Shown: one piece after another, positions 1 to 7,531 of the stretch
Layout: the number at the start of each line of letters is the position of its first letter
How positions within the stretch are numbered: the stretch's first letter is position 1
Source: Spirochaetales bacterium
Lineage (GTDB): Bacteria; Spirochaetota; Spirochaetia; B11-G9
Direction: 5' to 3'
DNA: 10,003 bases
Assembly: GCA_027077185.1 (NCBI GenBank)
Contig: JALTGJ010000247.1
Coordinates: 1 to 10,003 of the forward strand
Notes under the pieces: generated by a model
Database searches by the model: none
What the model was told of the DNA's origin: nothing
The model's input: only the letters and a program-made list of their open reading frames with translations
Made by a program: the position numbers and the translations under genes

Positions 1-340
1 ATAGCAGATCAAGTTCTTCAAGATTAAAATTTTGCAGGGCTTTTTCGATACTTGTGGAATTCAGATGGCAGGCTCCTTCTGTATTAATGACCACCTGGGG
101 AATATTGAACTGTTTTAGCCTTTCAGCATCTCTGGCAGTTGTAATGTCTCCTTCTATAACGCCTATATTAAATTTATCTTTAAAATTTAATATTGTTTTT
201 TCCAGAAGAGTTGTTTTACCTGACCCCGGTGAGCTAATCAGGTTGAGTACAAGCACTTTCTTTTTATAGAATAATTCTCTAAGGCTCTGAGCTTTATTGA
301 TGTTGTCTTCCATAAGAGCTTTCATCACTTCTATTTTCAT
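1..340 (-). CDS. hypB: Hydrogenase nickel-insertion GTPase HypB (N-terminal part, cut by window edge)
   Basis: HypB is the SIMIBI-class GTPase that, with HypA, delivers nickel to the large subunit of [NiFe] hydrogenase in the cytoplasm. The first 113 residues are visible; the C-terminus lies beyond position 1. Seen in the translation are a P-loop SSPGSGKTT (residues 36-44), the family motif EGDITTARDAERL (63-75), and GACHL (89-93), whose Cys91-His92 correspond to the metal site of the G domain. The N-terminus starts MKIEVMKALMEDN and goes straight into the helix before the G domain. It therefore lacks both the Cys-rich high-affinity nickel motif of the E. coli protein and the His-rich stretch of some others. 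The ATG overlaps the hypA stop by one base (TAATG), which implies translational coupling. The identification is firm. Confidence 0.95.
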   Translation of the reverse strand, partial: MKIEVMKALMEDNINKAQSLRELFYKKKVLVLNLISSPGSGKTTLLEKTILNFKDKFNIGVIEGDITTARDAERLKQFNIPQVVINTEGACHLNSTSIEKALQNFNLEELDLL

Positions 341-684
341 TATCTTTCCCCCTCAATATTTTCTATTATCAACTCTCTTCCGGATTTCATATTCAGTTGT
401 ACTGAAGAACATTCCGGGCAAATGTAAACTTGATTTTGAACTTTAAATTCCTTTTTACAGTCAAGGCAGATCATAATTACAGGTATTTTTTCAATAATTA
501 ATTTTGCTCCTTCTGCAATTGTATTTTCCGAAAAAAAAGTAAAAGCGTATTCCATAAGATCAGGAGCAAGATGATGCTGGCTCCCAACAACTATTTTTAT
601 TTTCTCAATTACTTTCAGCTTATTTTCTTCTGCAGTTTTCAAAGCTGTTTTTATAATATTGGAAACAACACTCATCTCATGCAT
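340..684 (-). CDS. hypA: Hydrogenase nickel-incorporation protein HypA
   Basis: HypA is the small nickel metallochaperone that works with HypB in nickel insertion. From the chosen start the protein is 114 aa, normal for the family, and begins MHEMSVV. His2 and the N-terminal amine are the known nickel ligands, so this ATG (682-684) is preferred over one two codons upstream (690), which would add Met-Leu and bury His2. A GAGG about 8 nt upstream fits the same start. A zinc-ribbon with two CxxC pairs is present: Cys73/Cys76 and Cys89/Cys92. The start overlaps the hypE stop by one base (TGATG), and the stop overlaps the hypB ATG (TAATG). Confidence 0.96.
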   Translation of the reverse strand: MHEMSVVSNIIKTALKTAEENKLKVIEKIKIVVGSQHHLAPDLMEYAFTFFSENTIAEGAKLIIEKIPVIMICLDCKKEFKVQNQVYICPECSSVQLNMKSGRELIIENIEGER

Positions 685-1691
685 CAGCATATCCTCGGAA
701 GCTGGGTTCCTTCAGGAATATCAACAATTCTTCTCCCACCAATGGAGGTATTGAGTACTATTCTTTCCGGGTGTTTTTCTGTGATAAATCCAATTACTTT
801 ACTGTTTCGACCTTCCGGGGTAGTTCTAAGTGCAGCCAATACCCTGGAGCTGTCTTCTTTTGAAACAACCATAATAACTTTTCCTTCATTTGCCACATAC
901 AGGGGATCAAATCCGAGTATTTCACAAAGCCCGGCTGTTTCATCCCTAATTGGAATATCCTTTTCATAAAGTTCTACTCCCAGGGAGGTTTTATTAGCTA
1001 ATTCCGAAAGAACTGATGCAATTCCTCCTCTGGTTGCATCGCGCATAAAATGTATATTTGCTCCGGTTTTTATGCAGCTCTGGATAAGTTCATTTAATGG
1101 TGTACAGTCTGAAACTATTGAGTTTGCGAATGAATTTCTGAAAGAGAGCACAGCAAGGCCATGATCTGCTATAGGTCCGTTGACAATAATACTGTCTCCG
1201 GGTATTACTCTTTCTGCATTGGAGATGTGGATTACTTCCTTCTTTATAAAACCAATTCCTGTTGTATTAATAAATAGTTTATCGCATGCACCCCTTTCGA
1301 CAACCTTGGTATCTCCGGTAACAATTTGTATACCGCATGCTTTCGCAGTTTCAGACATTGATATGATAATTTTCTGAAGTTCTTCTATTGAAAGACCTTC
1401 TTCAAGGATGAACCCGCAGGATATATACTTTGGTACGGCTCCTGATACTGAGAGATCATTTACTGTGCCGCAGACTGCAAGTTTCCCTATATTCCCTCCG
1501 GGAAAAAATAGCGGTTTAATTACGAATGAGTCTGTGGTAAATGCAATATTTTCTGATGGAATAGCCAGTAAAGCTGAGTCCCCCTGTTCTGAAAGTTTTT
1601 TCCCTGTAAAATATTTTAGAAAGAGTGATTCTATTAGCTCTGATGTTTTACCGTATCCACTCCCATGATCCAGGGTAATTTTTTTATTCAT
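684..1691 (-). CDS. hypE: Carbamoyl-dehydratase HypE
   Basis: HypE accepts the carbamoyl group from HypF on its C-terminal cysteine and dehydrates it with ATP to a thiocyanate, which supplies the cyanide ligands of the [NiFe] active site. The protein is 335 aa from MNKKITLDHGSG. Thirteen upstream in-frame codons (to 1730) lie inside hypD and look spurious. Family features seen are the N-terminal DHGSG (8-12), FTTDSF (51-56), GTVNDLSVSGA (75-85), VTGDTKVVERG (124-134), MRDATRGG (216-223) and the C-terminal tail PRIC ending in Cys335, the modified residue. The architecture is that of the PurM/AIR-synthase-related fold. The ATG and the hypD stop share four bases (ATGA). An AGGGAG lies about 10 nt upstream. 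Confidence 0.97.
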   Translation of the reverse strand: MNKKITLDHGSGYGKTSELIESLFLKYFTGKKLSEQGDSALLAIPSENIAFTTDSFVIKPLFFPGGNIGKLAVCGTVNDLSVSGAVPKYISCGFILEEGLSIEELQKIIISMSETAKACGIQIVTGDTKVVERGACDKLFINTTGIGFIKKEVIHISNAERVIPGDSIIVNGPIADHGLAVLSFRNSFANSIVSDCTPLNELIQSCIKTGANIHFMRDATRGGIASVLSELANKTSLGVELYEKDIPIRDETAGLCEILGFDPLYVANEGKVIMVVSKEDSSRVLAALRTTPEGRNSKVIGFITEKHPERIVLNTSIGGRRIVDIPEGTQLPRIC

Positions 1692-2785
1692 ACAGCCTGT
1701 CTCCCTGAATACCTGTACCATGCGGCACATGCTCCTTCACTTGAGACCATACATGCTCCAACAGGATTCCCTGGAGTACATACACTGGCGAAAAGGGGGC
1801 ATTCCGGCGGGTTTATAAGACCTTTGAGGACATCTCCGCATTTGCAACCTTCTTCTTCTTCATTTCCCCTATCGTAGACAGGATCAAAAACCCTGTGCGC
1901 ATCGTATTTAGCATAGCCATTTCTAATTTGCAAACCACTGTATGGAATATTCCCCAGACCCCGCCACCAATCAGTACTGCTCTCAAAAACTTTGTTTATT
2001 AAGCCTAAAGCCTTTTTATTTCCCCCTGGGGTAACAGCTCTTGTATACTGGTTCTCCAGAGCTGGAGCACCAGTTTCATTTTGCTTAACCAGCAGATAGA
2101 TTGTCTGAAGAATATCCAGGGGTTCAAACCCTGAAACTACACAGCCTATGCCGTAATTCTCAACAAGGGGCAGAAAAATTGAAGAACCTGTTATAGTACT
2201 GACATGCCCTGGACATATGTACCCGTTTATGTTTACTCCTTTATCAATGAGTGCTGACATAGCCGGAGGCATGACTTTATGAGCTGAAAGAATAAAAAAA
2301 TTACTAAGCCCGAAATTTTCCGCTTCAAGGATTGCTGCAGAACTGGATGGTGTTGTTGTCTCAAAACCGATACCAAGAAAAATTATTTTTTTATCAGGGT
2401 TATCTCTTGCTGTCTGCAGTGCATCCAGTGTTGAATATACCATTCTGATATCCCTTCCTTCTGTCTTTTCTTTGGAGAGTGATGTAAGTGAACCCGGAAC
2501 CCTCATTAAATCACCAAAAGTAGTAATAATTGTGCTTTCCATCCTGCTTAGTGCAGCTGCTTCATCAATAAAATATTTTGATGTAACACAAACCGGACAA
2601 CCTGGACCGGACAGTAGTTTGATAGTGTCCGGAAGGAGCGAGGGAATTCCCGATTTATGTATAGCAGAAGTATGTCCGCCGCATACCTCCATCAGAGTTA
2701 TATTTTTTCTGGAAATTTTATGTATTTCTGAGAGTACCTCATCTATCAGTTTTTTATTCCGGTACTCATCTATCAGAGGTATCAT
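1688..2785 (-). CDS. hypD: Hydrogenase formation iron-sulfur protein HypD
   Basis: HypD is the [4Fe-4S] redox scaffold on which, together with HypC, the Fe(CN)2CO unit is assembled. The 365 aa match the usual length. Motifs seen in order are CGGHT (Cys35), GPGCPVC (Cys63 and Cys66), GIGFETTTP (138-146), CPGHVS (191-196), and the C-terminal cluster-binding region with Cys314, Cys316, Cys329, Cys336, Cys345 and Cys353, including the family signature GACMVSSEGAC. All cysteines expected for an active protein appear present. The start MIPLIDEYRN fits the family N-terminus and has AAGGA about 7 nt upstream. It begins 20 nt inside hypC. Confidence 0.97.
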   Translation of the reverse strand: MIPLIDEYRNKKLIDEVLSEIHKISRKNITLMEVCGGHTSAIHKSGIPSLLPDTIKLLSGPGCPVCVTSKYFIDEAAALSRMESTIITTFGDLMRVPGSLTSLSKEKTEGRDIRMVYSTLDALQTARDNPDKKIIFLGIGFETTTPSSSAAILEAENFGLSNFFILSAHKVMPPAMSALIDKGVNINGYICPGHVSTITGSSIFLPLVENYGIGCVVSGFEPLDILQTIYLLVKQNETGAPALENQYTRAVTPGGNKKALGLINKVFESSTDWWRGLGNIPYSGLQIRNGYAKYDAHRVFDPVYDRGNEEEEGCKCGDVLKGLINPPECPLFASVCTPGNPVGACMVSSEGACAAWYRYSGRQAV

Positions 2786-3005
2786 CTGCCTTCCTTTTTA
2801 TTTCTTCCATCAGTTTCAATGTTTCAACTGCCTTTTTTGTATCTATTTTCCCAATGGCGTATCCTGAATGGAGCAGGATAAAGTCTCCCTGTTTTACACC
2901 ATCAACAAGTTTAAGGCTTGCTTTGTACCGGCTCCCTCCAACGCTTACAAGGGCAGTACTGTTTTCTTCAATTGAGATAATTTCTGCGGGTATACTTAGG
3001 CACAT
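2766..3005 (-). CDS. hypC: Hydrogenase assembly chaperone HypC
   Basis: HypC is the small chaperone (HypC/HupF family) that binds iron together with HypD and then escorts it to the hydrogenase large-subunit precursor. The protein is 79 aa, typical length, and starts MCLSIPAEI. Cys2, exposed after removal of the initiator Met, is the essential residue of the family. The OB-fold-like core includes GDFILLHSGYAIGKI (residues 40-54), the usual conserved block. The ATG shares one base with the hypF stop (TAATG), and a GAGGA lies about 8 nt upstream. The tail overlaps the first 20 nt of hypD. Confidence 0.96.
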   Translation of the reverse strand: MCLSIPAEIISIEENSTALVSVGGSRYKASLKLVDGVKQGDFILLHSGYAIGKIDTKKAVETLKLMEEIKRKADDTSDR

Positions 3006-5314
3006 TATAATTTTCCTCTTTCTCTTAAGCAGGCAGCCACCGCAATTTGACCCAGGGCAATCCCCCCATCATTGGATGGTACTTTGGACTGGGTCAAAAC
3101 GGTGAATCCTCTGGATTTTAAGGTTTTTCTGCATCCTGAAAGGAGATAGGTGTTCATAAAAACTCCTCCTGACAAAGCGCAGGTATTTAAACCCGTCGAC
3201 TTGCGGATAGCTTCGGCTGCCATTACTATTATTTGAATAATTGAATTGTGAAATTTTAATGATATTTTTCCTGCCGAAAGTTTTTGAAGAATATCATCGA
3301 CTATCCCTGAAATTATCGGGGAGGGATCAATACTTTCTGCTATTTTGACTGGATAGTATTCGCTAGATAAATTATCTGCAGGCTCTGTAATAAGAGCTTC
3401 CATTCTCATAGGCCCTTCAGCATCAAAGCTGGAGTATGAGCAAAGTCCCAGAAGTGCTGCTGCTGTATCAAAGAGACGCCCTATACTTGAACTTAGAGGG
3501 GTATTAATATTTTTTTCAATCATACGGAGTACCATGTCTGTTTTTGATCTGTCAAGTTCTCTTAGGAATGGGAGTGGGAAAGACAAAAAATTTCTTCTGA
3601 AGACAGTATAGAGAGCAGCGACTGCTATGCGCCAGGGTTCGTTCACTACTGCATCCCCACCGGGAAGAGGCAGATATTTTAAATGGAATTTTCTTTGAAA
3701 GTTTTCAAGAGAGCATACAAGAACTTCCCCCCCCCAGATATTTCCATCAGTTCCCAGCCCTGAGCCGTCAAAACTAAATCCTATAACCTTTTCGCTAAAT
3801 CCGTTTTCTGCCATACATGATGCAATATGTGCATGATGATGCTGGACTTTCACAATCGGTAACCCCGATTTTTCTGCATATTTTGTTGATATATAATCCG
3901 GATGGAGATCATGGACAATAAGAGAAGGGCTAAAGTTAAATAGCTCTTTGAATCTGTCAATTGTATTATAGTAATTCTCTTCAGTTTCCGGATTTTTAAG
4001 ATCACCAATATGCTGGCTTAGAATTGCTCTATTGTTTTTTCCAATACAGAAACAGGTTTTAAGCTCTGCTCCTACAGCAAGAATTCCTTCTGTCCTGCTT
4101 TTTAGAGGGAGTGATTCCGGTACCCATCCTCTGGATCGTCTCATAATATGAAATTTTTTATCTATAACAGTTCCAACTGAATCGTCGCAGCTGTTGTAAA
4201 TTTCTCTATTGTAGGTAACAACAGCATCTGCAGTACTTAGAAAAGAATTAAGAGCTTCTTTATTATCTTTAATAATAGGCTGATTTGAAAAATTACCACT
4301 TGTTAATACAAGGGCTTTTACTCCTGTTTTAGAAAAAAAAGAATGATAAAAGGGGGTATAGGGAAGAAAAGCTCCAACTTTGCTGAGTCTCTGATAGACT
4401 GAAGGGGCAATTGAACTGCTGGCTGCAAGTTTTACAAGAACAATAGGAGCTTCCGGTGATTTTAGAACTACTTCCTCTTCCTTGCTTATTTTAGTATGAT
4501 TTTTTAATTCTGCAATGGATGCAAACATAACTGCAAAGGGTTTTCCTTCCCGTCTTTTAAATGATCTCAATTTTTTTACAGCTTCGGTGTTAAAGGGATC
4601 ACAGGCAAGGTGATATCCCCCAAGACCCTTTATGGCACATATTCCCCCCTTAGCTATAATTTCTTCTGTTATCTGAATTATTTTTCCATTATTTGTAATC
4701 TGTTCTGTTTTTCTGAATAAACTGTATGAAGGCCCACAGTTATGACAGCTGACAGGCTGTGCATGAAATCTTCTGTCCTGAATATCCTGATATTCATTTG
4801 AACAGGTTTTACACATTGCAAAAGAACTCATTGTTGTTTGGGCTCTGTCGTAGGGGAGTCCCCTTATAATTGAAAACCTTGGACCGCAATTAGTACAGTT
4901 TGTAAAAAAATAATTAGTTCTTGATTTCTGATTTTTCATATCATTCAGGCAGCTGCTGCAAACTGCAATATCCGGAGAAATTTCAGATACAGCGGCCGAA
5001 CTGATTTTTGTTTCTGATGGATAAATAGAAAAATTATTATAATAGTTCAGTTTGCCGGGAGAAGAATGAACACTGTATACTCTGGCAGAAGCCGGAGCCT
5101 TTGTTGCTATTTCTTCTGTAAAACTTAAAAGATTCTCTGTTACCCCCTCTGCATGTAGAATTACACCTTCAGTGTTATTTTTTACCCAACCCTTAATGGC
5201 ATGTTCTTTTCCCAAATGATAGAGGAATGGCCGGAATCCCACTCCCTGGATTCTGCCTTCTACAGTAATGTCGATTGAAGAAAGAGATGATGTTATATTG
5301 TGAAACCCTCTCAT
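3005..5314 (-). CDS. hypF: Carbamoyltransferase HypF
   Basis: HypF uses carbamoyl phosphate and ATP to transfer a carbamoyl group to the C-terminal Cys of HypE. The protein is 769 aa, in the normal range. Domains in order: acylphosphatase-like (about 15-100, with VEGRIQGVGFRPF at 18-30); two zinc-finger-like units with Cys119/122/140/143 and Cys168/171/190/193; a YrdC-like domain from about 215 (KGLGGYHLACDP, then KRREGKPFAVM); and a Kae1-like carbamoyltransferase domain with HHHAH (492-496), GFSFDGSGLGTDGNIWGGE (510s-529) and C-terminal ALSGGVFMN and SNDGG. An ATG two codons upstream (5320) is possible, but the GGA just before it is too close; it suits the ATG at 5314 instead. This is the first gene of the operon. 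It holds a run of nine G (minus strand) at 3727-3735, in the frame of W527-G-G-E. Confidence 0.96.
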   Translation of the reverse strand: MRGFHNITSSLSSIDITVEGRIQGVGFRPFLYHLGKEHAIKGWVKNNTEGVILHAEGVTENLLSFTEEIATKAPASARVYSVHSSPGKLNYYNNFSIYPSETKISSAAVSEISPDIAVCSSCLNDMKNQKSRTNYFFTNCTNCGPRFSIIRGLPYDRAQTTMSSFAMCKTCSNEYQDIQDRRFHAQPVSCHNCGPSYSLFRKTEQITNNGKIIQITEEIIAKGGICAIKGLGGYHLACDPFNTEAVKKLRSFKRREGKPFAVMFASIAELKNHTKISKEEEVVLKSPEAPIVLVKLAASSSIAPSVYQRLSKVGAFLPYTPFYHSFFSKTGVKALVLTSGNFSNQPIIKDNKEALNSFLSTADAVVTYNREIYNSCDDSVGTVIDKKFHIMRRSRGWVPESLPLKSRTEGILAVGAELKTCFCIGKNNRAILSQHIGDLKNPETEENYYNTIDRFKELFNFSPSLIVHDLHPDYISTKYAEKSGLPIVKVQHHHAHIASCMAENGFSEKVIGFSFDGSGLGTDGNIWGGEVLVCSLENFQRKFHLKYLPLPGGDAVVNEPWRIAVAALYTVFRRNFLSFPLPFLRELDRSKTDMVLRMIEKNINTPLSSSIGRLFDTAAALLGLCSYSSFDAEGPMRMEALITEPADNLSSEYYPVKIAESIDPSPIISGIVDDILQKLSAGKISLKFHNSIIQIIVMAAEAIRKSTGLNTCALSGGVFMNTYLLSGCRKTLKSRGFTVLTQSKVPSNDGGIALGQIAVAACLRERGKL

Positions 5315-5320
5315 AAGCAT

Positions 5321-5472
5321 ATCCGTAAATTAGAATAGATGTAGCGCTTACGAAGTACAACTAATTTAAAAATATCACAATAAAACGTATTAATCAAATA
5401 AAATATACTAAAAAATAAAATAATAATAGAAAAATATGAAAAAATGGAGTATAGTATTGTATGGAGGATACA
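5321..5472. promoter_or_regulatory. Divergent AT-rich intergenic region between hypF and the cupin gene
   Basis: About 150 nt of very AT-rich DNA separate the start of the hyp operon from the divergent cupin gene, so promoters for both must lie here or overlap it. Toward hypF, a weak sigma70-like pair TTGTAC-N17-TATTCT can be read on the minus strand (about 5330-5358). Toward the cupin, TATACT (5404-5409) and TATAGT (5450-5455) are possible -10 boxes without a good -35. I found no clear sigma54 promoter and no full FNR or NikR palindrome. Exact promoter positions are uncertain. Confidence 0.4.
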
Positions 5473-5474
5473 AT
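5456..5474 (+). promoter_or_regulatory. Inverted repeat enclosing the Shine-Dalgarno of the cupin gene
   Basis: ATTGTAT-GGAGG-ATACAAT is a perfect 7-bp inverted repeat with a 5-nt centre. The centre is the Shine-Dalgarno itself (5463-5467), and the right arm ends inside the cupin ATG (5473-5475). It could form a small RNA hairpin presenting the ribosome binding site in its loop, or be a DNA operator. The GGAGG, 5 nt before ATG 5473, decides that start over the ATG at 5461, which lies in the left arm. A function beyond the ribosome binding site is inference. Confidence 0.5.
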
Positions 5475-5832
5475 GGATGAGATTTGTTCAATCATTTTAG
5501 AACCGAAATTGATAATCCCTGAAAAAAAAGAAAGTGGGTATTCAAGGATTTTAGGTGGATTTCCCGAAAGTATGGGAATGCGGTCAGGTCTTGTTCGGCT
5601 TTATCCCGGAGACTCTGTAGGAATCCATAGTACCGGGGAAAGAGAAGAGCTTCTTATTATTCTAAAGGGTCGGGGTGAATTTTTAATATCAGGAGAGGAA
5701 CCGGTACCTATTCAGAATAAACAATTTTTCTATTGTCCTCCTGATACTGAACATAATGTACTAAATACCGGTACCTCGATATTAAAATATGTTTATGTTG
5801 TTGCACCGGCTAAATTGGGAATTCAACTTTAA
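5473..5832 (+). CDS. Small single-domain cupin protein
   Basis: A 119-aa protein with one conserved cupin beta-barrel (cupin_2 type). The first motif region is PGDSVGIHSTGEREELLIIL followed by KGRGEF (residues 45-70); the second is CPPDTEHNVLNTG (88-100). Likely metal ligands are His52, an acidic residue among Glu57-Glu59, and His94. The usual second His of the HxH pair is Thr54, so the metal site is a variant. There is no signal peptide or DNA-binding domain, so it is a cytosolic stand-alone cupin. Small cupins range from isomerases and dioxygenases to sugar or metabolite sensors, and the substrate cannot be read from the sequence. It is transcribed away from the hyp operon across a shared intergenic region, so a link to hydrogenase is possible but unproven. 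The start at 5473 is chosen for its ideally placed GGAGG; an in-frame ATG at 5461 would add four residues. Confidence 0.85.
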   Translation: MDEICSIILEPKLIIPEKKESGYSRILGGFPESMGMRSGLVRLYPGDSVGIHSTGEREELLIILKGRGEFLISGEEPVPIQNKQFFYCPPDTEHNVLNTGTSILKYVYVVAPAKLGIQL

Positions 5833-5835
5833 AGG

Positions 5836-5866
5836 TTGACTCTTTTTCTATTCCTATAATTATAAT
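5836..5866 (+). promoter_or_regulatory. Possible upstream promoter with tandem TATAAT boxes
   Basis: TTGACT (5836-5841) is followed by two back-to-back perfect TATAAT hexamers (5855-5860 and 5861-5866). The spacers are 13 and 19 nt, neither ideal. If active, it would give a leader of about 140 nt for the HDOD gene. Confidence 0.3.
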
Positions 5867-5956
5867 AGATGAATTCAGAAAATTATCAGAAAATCAGTAA
5901 TAGCAGGACTCCCAACAATAATATATTTTTTAGAGGCTTTTTTATTTTTCCTGTGC

Positions 5957-5985
5957 TTGACAATAATAGGAACTGATATAATAAT
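5957..5985 (+). promoter_or_regulatory. Sigma70-type promoter of the HDOD gene
   Basis: A perfect TTGACA (5957-5962) is followed after 17 nt by AATAAT (5980-5985), which matches the -10 consensus at five of six positions. A perfect TATAAT also overlaps at 5977-5982 but with a 14-nt spacer. Transcription would start near 5992, about 23 nt before the ATG at 6015. An AGGGG lies 7 nt before that ATG. Confidence 0.6.
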
Positions 5986-6014
5986 TAAGATAAGTAAAAA
6001 TTCAGGGGTAACTA

Positions 6015-7505
6015 ATGTCCAAGACAGTTGATATAGCGAAAATAAAGAAAGCTGCACGAAATGCAATTCCAATATCCATTAAAACCTATACCCTTCCTCA
6101 TGAAACAGAAGTATATATGGAAAGTATACTGGGTGTTTTTCTTGATGAATTTGGCCAGGTAGGGCTAAAGGATAGAATTGCTTATTGTATGAAAGAATTG
6201 GCTGTAAATGCAAAGAAAGCAAATACAAAAAGGGTTTATTTTAAGGAAAAGAATCTTGATATAAGTAACCCTGAACAGTACGAAGAGGGTATGAAGACTT
6301 TCAAGAATGATACTCTTTCCAATATAGATCACTATCTAAAAATTCAGCAGGAGGAAGGCCTTTATATTAAAACAGTTTTTCATGCCAAAGGGAATGAGTT
6401 TACTTTAAGCATAAAGAACAATACGGAGATATCTAAAAAAGAGCAAATGAGGGTTTATGACCGGATTGCCAGATCCCGGGCATTTGAAACCATGGAAGAA
6501 GCTTTAACAACTGTTCTTGATGATTCTGAAGGTGCTGGATTGGGAATTGTTATTCTTGTTCTAATGTTGAAAAAACTTGGTTTAAGTGAAGATGCTTTTG
6601 ATATTGATGTTGAAAACGGAGAAACAATTGCACAGATTACCTTACCTTTCTCTAATATCCATGTAGAAAATATTGCCCAGCTTTCTGAGGAAATTGTTCA
6701 GGAAATTGATGAACTTCCTCATTTTCCTGAAAATATTGTATTTTTGCAGAAGCTGATTCATGATCCTGACTCAGAAATTACTGATATTGCAAGGCAGATC
6801 AGTATGGATGCTTCCCTAATAGCGGATTTGCTTAAGGTTGTAAACTCAGCACAGTATATGCTTCCAAAGAGAGTGGATAATATTGTTGAAGCAGTTAAGC
6901 TAATTGGATTAAGAGGGCTTACGAATCTTTTGTTTTCATATGGAACGCAGAAATTGCTTGATCGAAAAGAGAAATGGTTGTGGGACCATTCCTACAAAAC
7001 TGCTTTTTATGCATATAACATAGCCAAAAATTTTAATAGAAAGAATAAAGATCTTCTTGATGATGCATATGTCGGTGGAATCCTCCATGATATGGGGAAA
7101 ATAATTTTTTCGGATATTCACCCAAAGCTTCTTGATAAAATCAATAATTTTTGTGTTGATAAGGAGCTGCCAAGAAATTTATTTGAAGATTTAGCAGCTG
7201 GATTAAACCATGCAGAAATTGGCGGAAGGGTTGCAGCAAAATGGAATTTTCCACAGTCCCTTGTAGAATCCATAAGGTATCATCATGAACCTCAGCAGTG
7301 TTCAAAAGAGTATGAAGATGTAGTTTTTACAGTTTATCTTGCCAACTCAATTGCCAATATAGAAAGTGATGAGATGGTATATGAACAGCTGGATACTGCT
7401 GTATTGGATAATTTTGGAATAAATTCAGAAGAACAGCTAATGACAATATTGCAGCGTCTGTCAGATGCTTTTAGGAACCAGGTTAATAGAAAAGAACATA
7501 TGTAG
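6015..7505 (+). CDS. HDOD signalling protein with N-terminal HATPase-like region
   Basis: A 496-aa cytosolic protein with two parts. Residues about 45-212 resemble a histidine-kinase-type ATPase: an N-box-like KELAVNAKKAN (60-70, Glu61 and Asn65) and a G2-like SEGAGLGIVIL (171-181) followed by an ATQ-type end (AQITLPF). The DxGxG box between them is not recognisable (IKNNTEI around 133-139) and there is no dimerisation/His-phosphorylation segment, so it may bind nucleotide but is unlikely to be a kinase. Residues about 228-430 form an HDOD domain: LPHFPENIVFLQKLI, then DASLIADLLKVVNSAQY and GLRGLTNLL. This domain keeps His325, His358-Asp359 (ILHDMGK), His399 and His423-His424, so an HD-type metal site may survive, whereas most HDOD domains have lost it. 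No membrane segment or signal peptide is seen. A general role in signal transduction is likely, with unknown ligand. It has its own promoter and stands alone. Confidence 0.85.
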   Translation: MSKTVDIAKIKKAARNAIPISIKTYTLPHETEVYMESILGVFLDEFGQVGLKDRIAYCMKELAVNAKKANTKRVYFKEKNLDISNPEQYEEGMKTFKNDTLSNIDHYLKIQQEEGLYIKTVFHAKGNEFTLSIKNNTEISKKEQMRVYDRIARSRAFETMEEALTTVLDDSEGAGLGIVILVLMLKKLGLSEDAFDIDVENGETIAQITLPFSNIHVENIAQLSEEIVQEIDELPHFPENIVFLQKLIHDPDSEITDIARQISMDASLIADLLKVVNSAQYMLPKRVDNIVEAVKLIGLRGLTNLLFSYGTQKLLDRKEKWLWDHSYKTAFYAYNIAKNFNRKNKDLLDDAYVGGILHDMGKIIFSDIHPKLLDKINNFCVDKELPRNLFEDLAAGLNHAEIGGRVAAKWNFPQSLVESIRYHHEPQQCSKEYEDVVFTVYLANSIANIESDEMVYEQLDTAVLDNFGINSEEQLMTILQRLSDAFRNQVNRKEHM

Positions 7506-7531
7506 CTTTTGAGTAAGTAGAGTAAAACTTA

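Noticed and set aside
571..969. Plus-strand 132-codon frame opposite hypA and hypE
   Set aside because: It is antisense to two firmly identified genes and its product resembles no known protein.
1692..1730. Upstream extension of HypE by 13 codons
   Set aside because: The extension lies inside hypD, while MNKKITLDHGSG matches the family N-terminus and has the ATGA overlap.
2472..2867. Plus-strand 131-codon frame opposite hypD and hypC
   Set aside because: It is a shadow of conserved coding sequence on the other strand.
5321..5460. Search for sigma54, FNR or NikR sites before hypF
   Set aside because: Only isolated half-site-like bases were found; no complete motif can be supported.
5875..5896. 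Tandem 11-bp near-repeat TCAGAAAATTA / TCAGAAAATCA
   Set aside because: There are only two short AT-rich units with a mismatch and no symmetry or further copies nearby, so chance is likely.
5875..6072. Minus-strand 65-codon frame with a hydrophobic stretch, overlapping the HDOD gene start
   Set aside because: It needs a TTG start inside the HDOD gene, has no ribosome binding site, and lies over that gene's promoter. The hydrophobicity is what AT-rich DNA gives by chance.
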